Part shown: piece by piece, positions 1 through 11,300 of the stretch
Layout: every line of letters starts with the position of its first letter
Numbering within the stretch: position 1 is the first letter of the stretch
Source of the DNA: Silene conica
Taxonomy: Eukaryota; Streptophyta; Magnoliopsida; Caryophyllales; Caryophyllaceae
NCBI GenBank assembly: GCA_029255685.2
Contig: CM055316.2
Location: 78,304,861-78,368,860, forward strand
Length of the DNA stretch: 64,000 nt
Reading direction: 5' to 3'
The notes under the pieces: model-generated
What the model was told of the DNA's origin: nothing
What the model saw: only the letters and a program-made list of their open reading frames with translations
Databases searched by the model: none
Position numbers and translations under genes: made by a program

Positions 1-1400
1 TTTTTCAAAATGATGCCCAAACCCGTTCAAAATTAGGGTCGGGTGGACCAGGTTTTCGAACAGTACCGCCCATGGACAGCTCTAAGATAACTGATAAGTT
101 GAATTAAATAGAGCTGAACCGAACTGAAATTAAATCCAAAAAAATATAGCCTTACTGAATGAATATATAAGTTGTTTTGTTCGAGTAAATAATTCAACGA
201 GGAGACATCCCTAGATACGGGTAAACTACTTGATCATACACTCTAAGTAATAAGAATGCTCGATTTTTTATCTTACTTATCTGAAGTAATTGCTTTGTTA
301 TTAATGAGAAAGGTCGACAATTTCTCTTTTCTTATCGATTTGGAGAGATCATGAATAATACACTCGAAATATCTAAAATTTAACCATAAGAACATGGTTT
401 CAATCGTTTTCACTTTTATTTATGTTCAATTAATTATATTCAATTATTCTCTTCACAAAATTAACTTTTAATTCAACTAAATTACTTTACCTCAGTCTCA
501 CTCAATTCAATTAAACTCTACTCCAATTAAATTAATTTAATTCAGCTCGTTTCAACTAGCTTAACTCAATATCTATTCCTGACTCCGTTAAATACCACAT
601 ATTCTTGAGGCACTAATTATCGAGAACTCCAAGAGTTTTTCATTATAATTCCCTATTGCGCGGTTTTTAATTAATTATATTCTATATATTTGCTGGGTAT
701 GAAAGCAAAACTTGTGAATATGTTATGGATTCTAGTGAATTAACAGACAAAAGAAGTTCAAATCCAATGCAGTTTTGAATCAAGTTGAATGGTCCTAAAA
801 TTGCAGCAACATGAGAGTTTAGATGTTCTAAAGTGGTCATACATACTTTGATTGCAACTGATGGTGAGGACCAAAATAGTAGATTGCTGAATATTGCAGC
901 AATCTCCTTTTGTTGTATGTACTGCCAACAACCACACAGACATAATTGAAACATCGACAATGACCTGATCGCGACTTTTTTCTCATCACTCGTAAATATA
1001 CTCTGGCACTGTAAATATAATGCTCTCATAAACCCGAGTGGGCGACTGAGCGAGCGAGCGAGTGCATTTCCTCTTTTACGTTATCGTTCCCCTAAAGTAA
1101 ACATATACAAATGGTCAAATCAGGTAGTCCAGAGAATGTTCTGACAACTACCATACTTGCTGCAGCAACCAGTTTGTCCAGGAATTATTGGAAGCCAAAA
1201 ACATGATATAATATAAAATTGACAAGAGAAAACCAGTCAACTCATCTGGGTAGTAATAATCTATACATTATTTTTCCATGGTTGGTTTATTTACATACAT
1301 AATCATACATTCTATATGCAGATACCAAAAACGATTTAATTTCAGTAAAACCCAATAATCAGAATCCGAAGATGGAGACAGTTGAAAGCCGTTGAAGTGA
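1..1400. other. Intergenic sequence, no gene recognised
   Basis: I see no convincing coding exon here. The short open frames near 680-1030 have no recognisable domain, and I treat them as chance. About 395-590 resembles the reverse of the Tourist-like MITE family seen intact at 8789-8997 (shared words such as CTCTTCACAAAATTAACTTT), without clear ends. The left edge may hold the tail of a further repeat. Confidence 0.5.
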
Positions 1401-1407
1401 ATTGCTG

Positions 1408-4400
1408 TTACTTTCGGAAGTGAATTCCATCGCAAGTTAGCGTGCCTCCAAGATCTCCGATGATTTTAGAAATGCGGACTTCAAGACCCCTTTGGACATC
1501 CTTAAAGAGAGACTGAATAGTATCAGCAAATCGCTTCATGTCAAAACTGGCAGAATCCTTGAACTCGTGGGAAATACCATCTAACCCTGAAGCGATTTTG
1601 GACTGTATTTCAATCAGTTTCTGTCCTGATGCCACCATAATTCTTTGTAACTGAAACGTTTCCTCTAGGAAGTGTTCGAGTTTTCTAGTTTCTTCCTTTG
1701 TTCTCTTTGAGTTGGATCCTCTTTGCTGTAAATTTAAGTCTTTCTCGCCCTGGAGATAACATCACATGAGATTTTTGTTAGTGAAACGGGTAGGTTAATC
1801 CACTAAGAATAGGTTCTCTGAAACATCTTTCTGCTAATTTCCAGTAGGCTAACTGATAGATGAACCATCTCAACCAAAACCTTAATGTGATGGTTGATGC
1901 CCAACTAATATTAATATTCCTAATACGCTCCCTCACTCAAATGCCCATTGGGCTTGAAGAGTGGTTAGTTTGCACAGGCCCACCCATACCGTGTGTTGGT
2001 TTCCACTTCGTGATTTTTTGAGGGGTTTTGAGGTTCGGTCACACTGGCTCTGATACCATGATAGATGAACCAAGGTGATGGTTGAGGCTCAACTATTATT
2101 AATATTCCTAATACTAACAACCAGGGCAAAATTCAGTAAAGTACAATGATTACGGAATTTAACAAACAGAAAACTACACCAGGTCATGAGGTATACTGCA
2201 GATGGCGGTGTTGAGATATCGACAACCTTACTCTTGTGTTAGGGAAGTTATTTCAGATAACCGATAATGAAAATTTCATCAAGAATTGCATCAATGGTAT
2301 TGGAAACGAATGGAACTCGGCAAAGTTAAGAAAATGTACTCACCATCCGGTTGCTAAGGTCATCGGTCTTCTCTTGGAGGGACTGATACCTGCTGACTTG
2401 TTTATTAAGCAAAGACAGCAACAAGCTAAAACCCTTTGTCCTTCCATTCTCAGACTCGTCGTTTTCCTGAATTTCACTGCTTTCTTGCCTTCCTGTTAGC
2501 CTATCAAGCATAAGAAGCTGCTGATTTAACCGCTTAATCTTGTAAGAAACACCTAAGGCATGAATATCCACTTTCCAAGTGGATCCGTCTCTCCTATTCA
2601 AGCTCTTTTCCGCTTCTTCCTTCCCAGTTTTCAGACCTCCGAGACTTGAAAACTCTATACCAGATGAATGCAATACCTGCAATGTTTCTTTTTCATCAAT
2701 ACTTTCAGCCGGAGATAGGAAGGTTGAAGAACCGTCTTTAGATACTGACTGATGTTTCTCTTCATTTCTAGCTTCTACTTCCGTTAGATTCTTCTTGGCA
2801 TTTTCTTTGTGATCAAACGAGTTTTTCTTTATCAGCTTCACATTGGACCTGGAAGAGCGTAACTTAGCCTTCTCGGCATTCAATTGGTTCAATTGCAAAG
2901 ACATCTGATCTTGCAAAGCTTTTAGTTCAACTTCTCGGTCTCTCAATAATGTTTCCAGTTTGAAGTTATCATGCCGAAGTTTGGACAGGTCTTTGGTAAG
3001 GCCTTCAATTTTAGACTGCAACTTCTTTGACTGCAATTCTGCGCTTAGTAGCCTCCAACGACAAACTTCTAGCTTATCGTCTTTCAAGTGCATTTGCTCT
3101 GCAATGGAATCTAACTCGAGTTGATGCCTCTTCTCAAAAGCATTACGGTACATTTCCGCCTCTAAATGAATCCATTCATCTAACTGTATTGCTTCATCTG
3201 AAAATACAATAGCAATAAATGAAAACAAGAACAATACAGTAACAACATAACCCTAGTCCCTTGAAAGGCTCTTGGCCGTGACTAGATAAGGGGGACAATT
3301 ACCCAAATGTACATACTCTTAACCCTGTATTTAACAGCAGCATACAGTTTTGCGAATTCCGACAACAACAACCATAAATGGGAGACCGTAACAGCAACAT
3401 CATTCTCTCAAGGGATACCATAACAATATTACTATTTCAAGAGATACCATAAATGGCCCAAGGGATACTATGGATAACTGGGGATGTGCGCAGCTTTATC
3501 CCTGTGTAAACAACGCAAAAAGGCTGGGAAGCAGAGATGAATCAACAACAATAACAACATTACCCCAGTGACTCAAAGGCTCCCGCAAATTGTGGGATAG
3601 GGGGGAGGGGGGTTGAATGTAATAGGAATATTAATAATAGTTGGGCTTCAACCATTCTCTTAAGGTTTTGGTTGAGATGGTTCATCTATCATGTTATCAG
3701 AGCCAGTGTGACCGAAGGTCGCGGTTCGAATCCTGGCAACCTCAAAACCCCTCGAAAACTCACGAAGTGGAAACCAGCACACGGTATGGGGGGCCGGTGC
3801 AAACTAAACACTCTTCAAGCCCAATGGGCATTCGAGTGAGGGAGCGTAATAGGAATATTAATAATAGTTGGGCTTCAACCATCGCCTTAAGGTTTTGGTT
3901 GAGATGGTTCATCTATCAGACTGTACGCAGCCATGACAAGGCAGAAACTTACCATGATCATAGCATTTATCAGGAAAGCTTTTGTCATAAGGTAGACAGT
4001 AATCTTCAAGTTGGCTTCTGTCATCAGAACCAAAACCATCCAAAATATCATCGGTCGAAGCCAATTTGGTCTGATCAACGTCTGAAACTCGACCGGATGC
4101 ATAGTCGTCCTCTCTTGAATCAGGGAAGACTTCAAACCTGGAACTAATTTGTCTAGATAGCATATTTCTCAGTGTTCTTCTCCCAAGCTTTGAGTCGGGA
4201 ACTGCCCTCCATCTATCAATCTCAGAATCATCTTTATTCCTTCTTGATTTTGTTAACTTGCCATCCAATTTTGATTTTCTCATCATTGCAAACAAAATCC
4301 TGTCCTTTTGGTCTGACTCTTTACGCATTCTCTCGATAGCCATTGACAGCTCTTGAACCATCAAAACTGCCTCCTCCTTTTCCTCAAACAAATAATCAAG

Positions 4401-5111
4401 CTGTTCCTTTGCAGCTTCCCCTTGCCTAATTGCTCGGCCCAACTCAGCTTCCAGTTGTCTTTGGTTCGAGACAAGCTCAATGAAAGCCGTCTTTTGCTTC
4501 AAAAGTTCTGATGAATGTTCCTCAGCTTCACGCTTAGTTATCTCCCTCAATTCCTCCAGAGCATCTTCCATTGACTTCACTTTTCCCTCTAACTCACCCC
4601 GCTTCTTCTCCACTTCCTCCAAAATCTTATCCTTAGATTTCACTGAAAAATCCATCTTTTCAAGTTTTCCATTCAATTCCGAAATGGCTTCAGTCTTTCG
4701 TCTGTCAAGAATTCGCATATCATTCAAGAGCGTTCCAATTTGATGCTTCAGCTTCCTCCTTTCAATAAACCAGCTTTGCTCTTGTGAAGCATAGATGCTA
4801 GCAACTTTCTCGTTGGCCTTAGCATCTTCGCTTCTCATTCTTCTCAGCTCAATAATCTCTCTTTCACAAGACTCGAGCTTTCGACTAAGCTCACATCTCT
4901 GCACCCTCCAGACTAACAATCCTAAGAGGTGAGCACTCCCTAGGAGCATTTTATCCCTAGTATCCGAACATTTCTGAACTTTCAAGGATTGTTCTGATAA
5001 GTTCTTCAGAGAAAAAATGGCACAAGAAATACCAAAATACATTGCACATAATCTGTCATCTTTTGCCTCCGACAGAATTAGACACGATTTTGAGACACCC
5101 TTATGTTCCAT
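1408..5111 (-). CDS. Plant-specific long coiled-coil protein (784 aa, three coding exons)
   Basis: The coding exons read 5111-3953, 3197-2344 and 1749-1408. They join in frame (1159+854+342 nt) through GT-AG introns to give 784 residues. The start is the ATG of MEHKGVSKSC, 24 nt inside an exon whose acceptor lies at 5136-5135, so a 5'UTR intron is likely. A hydrophobic stretch lies near residues 20-35. Almost all the rest is charged heptad-rich coiled coil (KLEKMDFSVKSKDKILEEVE and similar). The second exon holds a conserved-looking block, DEWIHLEAEMYRNAFEKRHQ then LEVCRWRLLSAELQSKKLQS, which I associate with an uncharacterised plant coiled-coil family (Arabidopsis At2g39300/At3g55060-like, from memory). 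No catalytic motif is visible. The role is unknown; cytoskeletal or membrane scaffolding would be a guess. Both coding introns carry a miniature LTR element. Confidence 0.8.
1854..2113 (-). mobile_element. TRIM/SMART-type miniature LTR retrotransposon, copy 1
   Basis: Read on the minus strand, this is a 260-bp element with terminal direct repeats of 55 bp (2113-2059) and 72 bp (1925-1854); the shorter one has lost 17 bp. Next to the first repeat is TGGTATCAGAGCCAG, the classic primer-binding site complementary to the initiator tRNA-Met 3' end. The purine tract GAGTGAGGGAGCG precedes the second repeat. A 5-bp target duplication, CTAAC, flanks it (1849-1853 and 2114-2118). It has no coding capacity, so it must be mobilised in trans. 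It lies in the second coding intron of the coiled-coil gene. Confidence 0.85.
3620..3918 (+). mobile_element. TRIM/SMART-type miniature LTR retrotransposon, copy 2
   Basis: This 299-bp element has 72-bp LTRs at 3620-3691 and 3847-3918 that begin TA and end CA. The primer-binding site at 3692 reads TGTTATCAGAGCC, one change from the tRNA-iMet complement. A purine tract (GAGTGAGGGAGCG) abuts the 3' LTR. The flanks GAATG and GACTG form a 5-bp target duplication with one mismatch. It is the same family as the copy at 1854-2113 but in the opposite orientation. It sits in the first coding intron of the coiled-coil gene, about 30 bp from the splice donor at 3952. Confidence 0.88.
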
Positions 5112-5134
5112 CACCAAGGTTGCTTCCTTCACCC

Positions 5135-8100
5135 CTAAAAAAGGAAAAAAAATGTCAGTAACTGGTAAAGTCACGAGTGATGCTCATGATGATTTGGGTT
5201 CGGAATCCAAAGAACGAAGCTACTTCAGAGAAACCAGATCAAATATTCTACTTGCAGAGTTGCAGTACAGTTTTAACACAAACATTGATGGGACAAATCA
5301 TATAGCAAGACAGAAAATGATAATTTCAGGAAATGCAGTAGAAAAAAGTACAGAAAACTTACAGTTTAACCGAGAATTATGGATCTTCCTTGAAATATAG
5401 ACAGAAGTAAAGGAATGTAATGAAAGTGAAATGTGGCAGAGATTCAGAAAATAATAATATCTAAAGCCAATTGGACAGAACTTAATAGATCAGAGTTCTA
5501 ACTTCTAACTTCTAAGGTATCATCAACTGACATTAAATACCAAGAGAGTGACAACAATATCACTAATATAAAAATAAAACCGTCTTACAATGTGAGACGG
5601 TCTTACTCGATAATTATTGCACCAATATAAGCTTTACACATGTAAGTCTGCAAAAAATCAGTAAAAAAAAGAACTTACAGGGTTGCAAAAGAAAATGATT
5701 GACTACAAAATAACATGCAAATTTATACTGTAGTTCAGAGATTAGTTAATGATTTTATACTTTATAAAACAAATCAAGTTGCATTTTTATTTTTTAAATC
5801 ACACTTTTTTTTCAGCCATCCTTTTCTATTACAGCTCTAAAATTTCCTTGTTTCATAAGATGAAAAGGGACTGATTCCTAAGGTTTTTGTCACCATTATT
5901 TCATTGGATAAAATATAATGAGAAAGGAGTAAAGAAACAGCAACATTTATACTTCCAGGGTGGCTTAAAAGTAACTTAATCAGAAAATAAATGGCCTCAG
6001 ATTTACACTTCACTTTGGTCTTAATGTCGCTTGTTCGACACTCGGATACCGACAGTACGGCTACGACACTTTGACAGTTCATTTTAGACCAAAAAATTGA
6101 AAACATTGCACAAAATAATGTATTCGACACTCTGACTTCATATCATGTCCGACACTTGCAACCTAGTCAGAGTAATGTAAGTAGTAGATCTTACCCCCAT
6201 TGTAAAGCATTGGAAGTTCAAAATGTACGCGGTCTTACCCTAACACAATAGAGAGATAATTACCGAGCATGAACAGATTCGGACATGTCCAATAAAAACA
6301 AAAAACTGCCCTCTTCTGAAGTATTTTTCTATATTAGAAACAAAAGAAAACCCAAGTGAAAAACTCCCAATTTAGTTCAAATGTAAAGAATTGATTAACA
6401 CACTTAACCTAACTAATTCAATTCAATGCTCATCTGTTTAATTCAATTCAATGCTCATCTGTTTAATTCAACCAAAGGGCATAAGCTGGACCACCTACAC
6501 ATGTTTAGTAAAAAATCAATCAAATCTATGCAAATAATACAAGCATTAAATAGCTTAAGATGTTCCAATGAAACTTGTCAATCCCACTAAAAAGGAAAGA
6601 TTAGGCAAACTAATTATTGCAAACTAATTATCGTCATACGGTGTGAAACCGTCTTATTCTATAACTTGTACTCCTTTGGACTGTGATTAAATTAATCTGT
6701 GACACATATTAATACCTGTAACTGGTCTAAGAAAGCAACAACAGTGAAAAGCATATTAATCAAGAAATAAGAACATCATATAAAAACCCATCATTTGATT
6801 TTCACAATTATTACCAATATGATGAAATCCACCTAAGAAAACTATGGCCCATACAAGTATTGAACAACTGAAGTTAAAAAAGACTTAAACTTTGGCTTGA
6901 AACCTGTAAAGCAGGAAACTTTGTTGGACAAAAGTGCAACATATCCTAATAATTTGAAGAATAATTAATCAAATATAATAACCAGTTACAGAAATTAGAA
7001 AACAATGCCGTCTTCTACTGTAAGACGGTCTTTATTAGTTACACTCGTTTATTACTATCAGTAAACGAGTGTTTTTATACATAAAAGGCCGTCTCACAGT
7101 ACACGATCTTACGCAATAATTATCGAGTTCATACATAAAGATCCCTCCTTGGGAATGATGAGAATGTCACCCATTTCTTATGTGGTGTTAACAAGAACAA
7201 GAATGCAGCTTTCAAAATGAATGAGGATAATATTGGACCCCTCAAAAATAATGGTGGGTCAGAAGTGAAAATGATTTGGGATTAGCATTCAGTGTAGGGA
7301 TACACAATTTAGGTGCACCACTCAAGATTCAAGAATATGGAATGGGGTATGGGGGGATAAAAGGGGAGTTTTGCTTTTCTCCTTGTATTTTGCTGCTTTC
7401 TTTGGATTATTTAACTGTTTTTTCTGCTACCATGTTATATGTTTAGCAGTACAGACTTACAGTATGTAATATGGTTATGTTATGGATGATTGGATGATTG
7501 GATTCTGGTGTTTTAAGGATAGCAGATCCGTCTTGCACAATATTAATGTAAAACAATCTTACACAAGACTAATTATTATGTGTTGGATGATTATTTGGTT
7601 TTCGAGATATAATACAATTCGAGTCACCAAAGTTTTTGTTAAAACTCAGGCAGCATCAACAGGTGAACAAATTCATGTCAGCTACATTTCCAGTATCCGT
7701 CAACCTCCGTGTTTTTTTTCTCTTCTTCATGTCAGCTCACTGACAATATATCGAACCTATTCAATTTTCACAGCGCGATGGCAATCTTCATTAATAAGTA
7801 GTAAGATAAAAACACCACCAGAGTTGGACTTAAACTCGGTGTAACAGGAATGTTATGCAAATCCGGTGGTTACAAGGGCCATACGATGGTGTGTTGAAAA
7901 GTCGAAGAAAGATTTTTTTTGAAAATAATAGCTCAAGTTGTGTGTTAAAACGAAGGGTCGAGTGCCATGTCGTATACAAAATGGTGTGTCCGACAGACAA
8001 CATGCCGGATATGGTGGGAATTGGAGTAACATTCATATAAGAAAACAAAACTCATGGATGCATTACATAAATGGTAACAAACATAATACAACTTGTAGAG

Positions 8101-8341
8101 TACAAAGCCCAAAAATTCCGAAAAGCATTCTCATACGTGTATATACAGTCAAACCTGTCGTCTCCTTGCTTCCACAACCTCTATGACTCGCTAAATGTCG
8201 GTGGAAGGTGAGGTTCGGCTGGATGCTCAATGGATTGTAAAAACAATAAATAGAAAAAGGTCACCGAGAAGAACCCGCTAGAAAATTAGAGCTCTGCTTT
8301 AGCAAGCTTCGGTGTCAGTGCTCGTAACCTCCTTCACCGCC
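5135..8341. other. 5' region of the coiled-coil gene and spacer before RCF3
   Basis: No further coding exon is recognisable. The part near 5.1-7.4 kb probably contains 5'UTR exons, intron and promoter of the coiled-coil gene. Short fold-back motifs of the type GTGAGACGGTCTTAC occur near 5590, 6645 and 7015-7105. The last of these encloses a perfect hairpin, CACTCGTTTA...TAAACGAGTG (7042-7072). The part next to 8341 is RCF3 3'UTR. Confidence 0.4.
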
Positions 8342-11300
8342 TCAGGGCCCGTCTTCTTGAACTGGTTAGGTATGAATATTAGTTAGTACAGAGAACAACC
8401 CCTCGACAACAACTGCTGCTATAGTGCCTTGACCCCAAATGACATGGGGTGCTTAGCATAAATCATCATCTAAAACCGCCATTGACATAAGATAGTGAAA
8501 GAATAAGGGAAACTAAAAGCGATTTGTTGAAGAGAGAAACTCACTGCTCAAGAAGAAGCCCTGCAATAAACTTTGGGCTCTTTCTGCCTGCTCGGGAGTG
8601 CCCGATATTCTAATTATTTTCTCAGATGAGTCGGGATCATCTTCTATCAATGTAACCTTGGCTCCTGATAGCTGCTCGACAACAATTGAAAAACAGATTT
8701 AAAAGTTGGTAAAAGACAGTTAAGTTAATCAAATAGGGAGTACGATAACAAAGTAATGCTATAAAAGTAAGCCATGTAACAAAAGTAAGGCCTTGTTCTT
8801 TTCGGCTGAAACGAGTTGAACTGAATTAAATGGTGTAGAGCTTAATTGAACTAAATTGAAGTGAATTTAGTTGAATTAAAAGTTAATTTTGTGAAGAGAT
8901 TAATTGAAAATAATTGATTCAACGTAAATAAAACTTAACGGAATATAGCCAAGCAAAAATTGAAAGGAGCTGAAAATGAGCCAGAAAGAACAGGGCCTAA
9001 GCCATGTATGAGACGGTCTCACATCATAGACCAACCCAAATACTTATGTGTCACTCATGCACCGAGTTTCTCTCAGTGTAAGAACATCTCAAAATAAGGT
9101 TTTGTGAATGCAGAATGTTACGTCACCTCGCTAATTTGAGCAAGTTTATTTTTCGATTTTGCCAGAAGCCTTGCAACTGCATATTCTGGAATAACAACTT
9201 CAAGAGTGCTCCTTGTGACCATTGGTACTTGAATCCGGGTGCTGAAAAGAAATTACGTGTTACATTGGTTGAGCAAGGTTCAAGAGAATCAAAACCTATG
9301 ATTAAATGACTTAAGGATAGTGCTGAAAGATGGAAAGGTTTAGACCTGTTCAAGGTAGTAGGCATATCTTCACGACGACTGCTAGCACTATCTTCACGGC
9401 GATCATTATCATTCTGTCTTGAAGTTTCACTACTTGACAATCCAGTATCCTAAAAGGAAATCTCTTAGAATTGACTTAACAAAGATATCGGTAGCTCTAC
9501 AGAGCATAAACATGGCCCAATGCAATGAAAATCAAAACATGCATGTTTCATAGCAACGCTTCAACCTCCGCTCTAAATTTCATACTATTGAGCTTCAGAT
9601 TTTGTGAAATGAGATCCGTGACAGCAACGAGATGCAAGACATGAGAAAAAAGTGTGTGCCTCATTTATTATTGAGCAGCACCTTCTCACATTTTAAAGTG
9701 CACTAACATGTTACCCAAAAAAACGAGTAAAGTCGGCAATAATAGGGGAAGGGAATGTTTGATAAAGAAATTGTAGAATATGCAATTTGCAATTTTGCAT
9801 AGTGCTAGTGCCGCCGCACTGGCTGCGCCTTAGCTCAAGTCAACGTGCACCATATACACCTTGAAGCGATTTGATTAACACCTCACTAGTCACTACAATG
9901 GATGACTGGACATTCTTTTTTTAACTAGGGGTAAGTCGAATAGCAAAATATTATTTGAATCCAACATACATATTAGTTACAAGACTGTCAAATTAGAAGT
10001 GCAGATTCCTCCTAAACGTAAAAAGCATTTCCTTGTTCTGATTTTTTTACTACACACAGTGTTACTCAGACACGCCGACACGCGTCGGTGTCCGACACGT
10101 GCCGGACACGGCTATTTTGGGTGAATTTTCCTATTTCGTGGTCTAAATTGAATTGTCGAAGTGTCGTGTCGTGTCGGACACCGACACGTGTCTGACACGC
10201 GACACAGCAGTTAAGCGAAGTGTCGGAGTAACGTAGCTACACAGAAAATAATATGGCTCATAACTAGGGCAAAAGGCCGACGTAACATTTAGAGGGTACA
10301 CACAGATGAAGTTTTCTCCAAGAAAAAATGGGGAGGGGAAATTATATCCTCCGTCATAGGACTAATTGTTAGATGAGACACTCATACAGCCAGACTGTCC
10401 ACATATCATAGAATTCATTCAACTCAGCATGGCAGTATATGTGTGACAGGATTTGTGCAATGGATTGGACCGACATTGCAGTGCAAATGGACAGTGCAAA
10501 TGAACATTGGTCGTTTGCTTTTGTTTTCTCAGAAACCAGTTTCTCCAGTGAAAGTCTAGCTTAAAGAATTATTAAAAAATGCAACACACTTAATTTCTAT
10601 TCCACGGTGAATCAAACATAAAATTAGTTATTCCCCTTCTAGACATTGACAAACAGGACATGTTAAAAAAAAAAAAGTAAAAAACTGTGTGGATCCCAAA
10701 CTTCATGGCAAAACGTTACAGTCCAAAGAAAAATCATTACTCCAAGTAAAGTATCTATGTATTTCAGACTTCCAGAGCTGGCTGCCGGATGCTGCTAGTA
10801 TGTGAAGAAATTCATGTTTTGGCTTTAGATAAAGTGATGTAGCGTCGTGACAAGTGGGAACCACACACACATCCAAAGTTAAGTTGCGCAGAAACATAGG
10901 TTTTTGTCCAGCATTTAAATATTACCGTAACACGTACTTGAACAGATAATGCACTTGAAGAGAAGATAAACATGGGAAATGGGAGGGGATCTTATTGATT
11001 CTACATTCAAACACATTAACAAAAAACCGAGAATAACTTAGTATGAGATGAGCAATACCTTGGGTGGTTGCACAGATGCACCCTGGGAACCTAAGGCAGG
11101 AGATCCAGTATCCAATGATTCATTGGCTAGTCGAGGCTTATTTATGGATTCTTGCCGAGAGGGGCCATTTCCTAATGACGGCGGAGCTGAATCTGCTGGT
11201 GGTAGCATATCCCTTTGCAAGAACACTTGGTACAGATAACTCCTTACTTTGGCTGTCACCTCAACCAGAGCTTCACGCGCTAATTTTATCTCTCCTACAA

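Noticed and set aside
3230..3600. A SINE or LINE relic with ACAACAATAACAACATT and GGGATAAAGCTGCGCAC-like words
   Set aside because: The words resemble plant SINE/LINE ends, but no boundaries or target duplication could be set, so I did not list it as an element.
7482..7844. Plus-strand 120-codon frame between the coiled-coil gene and RCF3
   Set aside because: Composition and lack of motifs suggest chance; it lies in AT-rich spacer.
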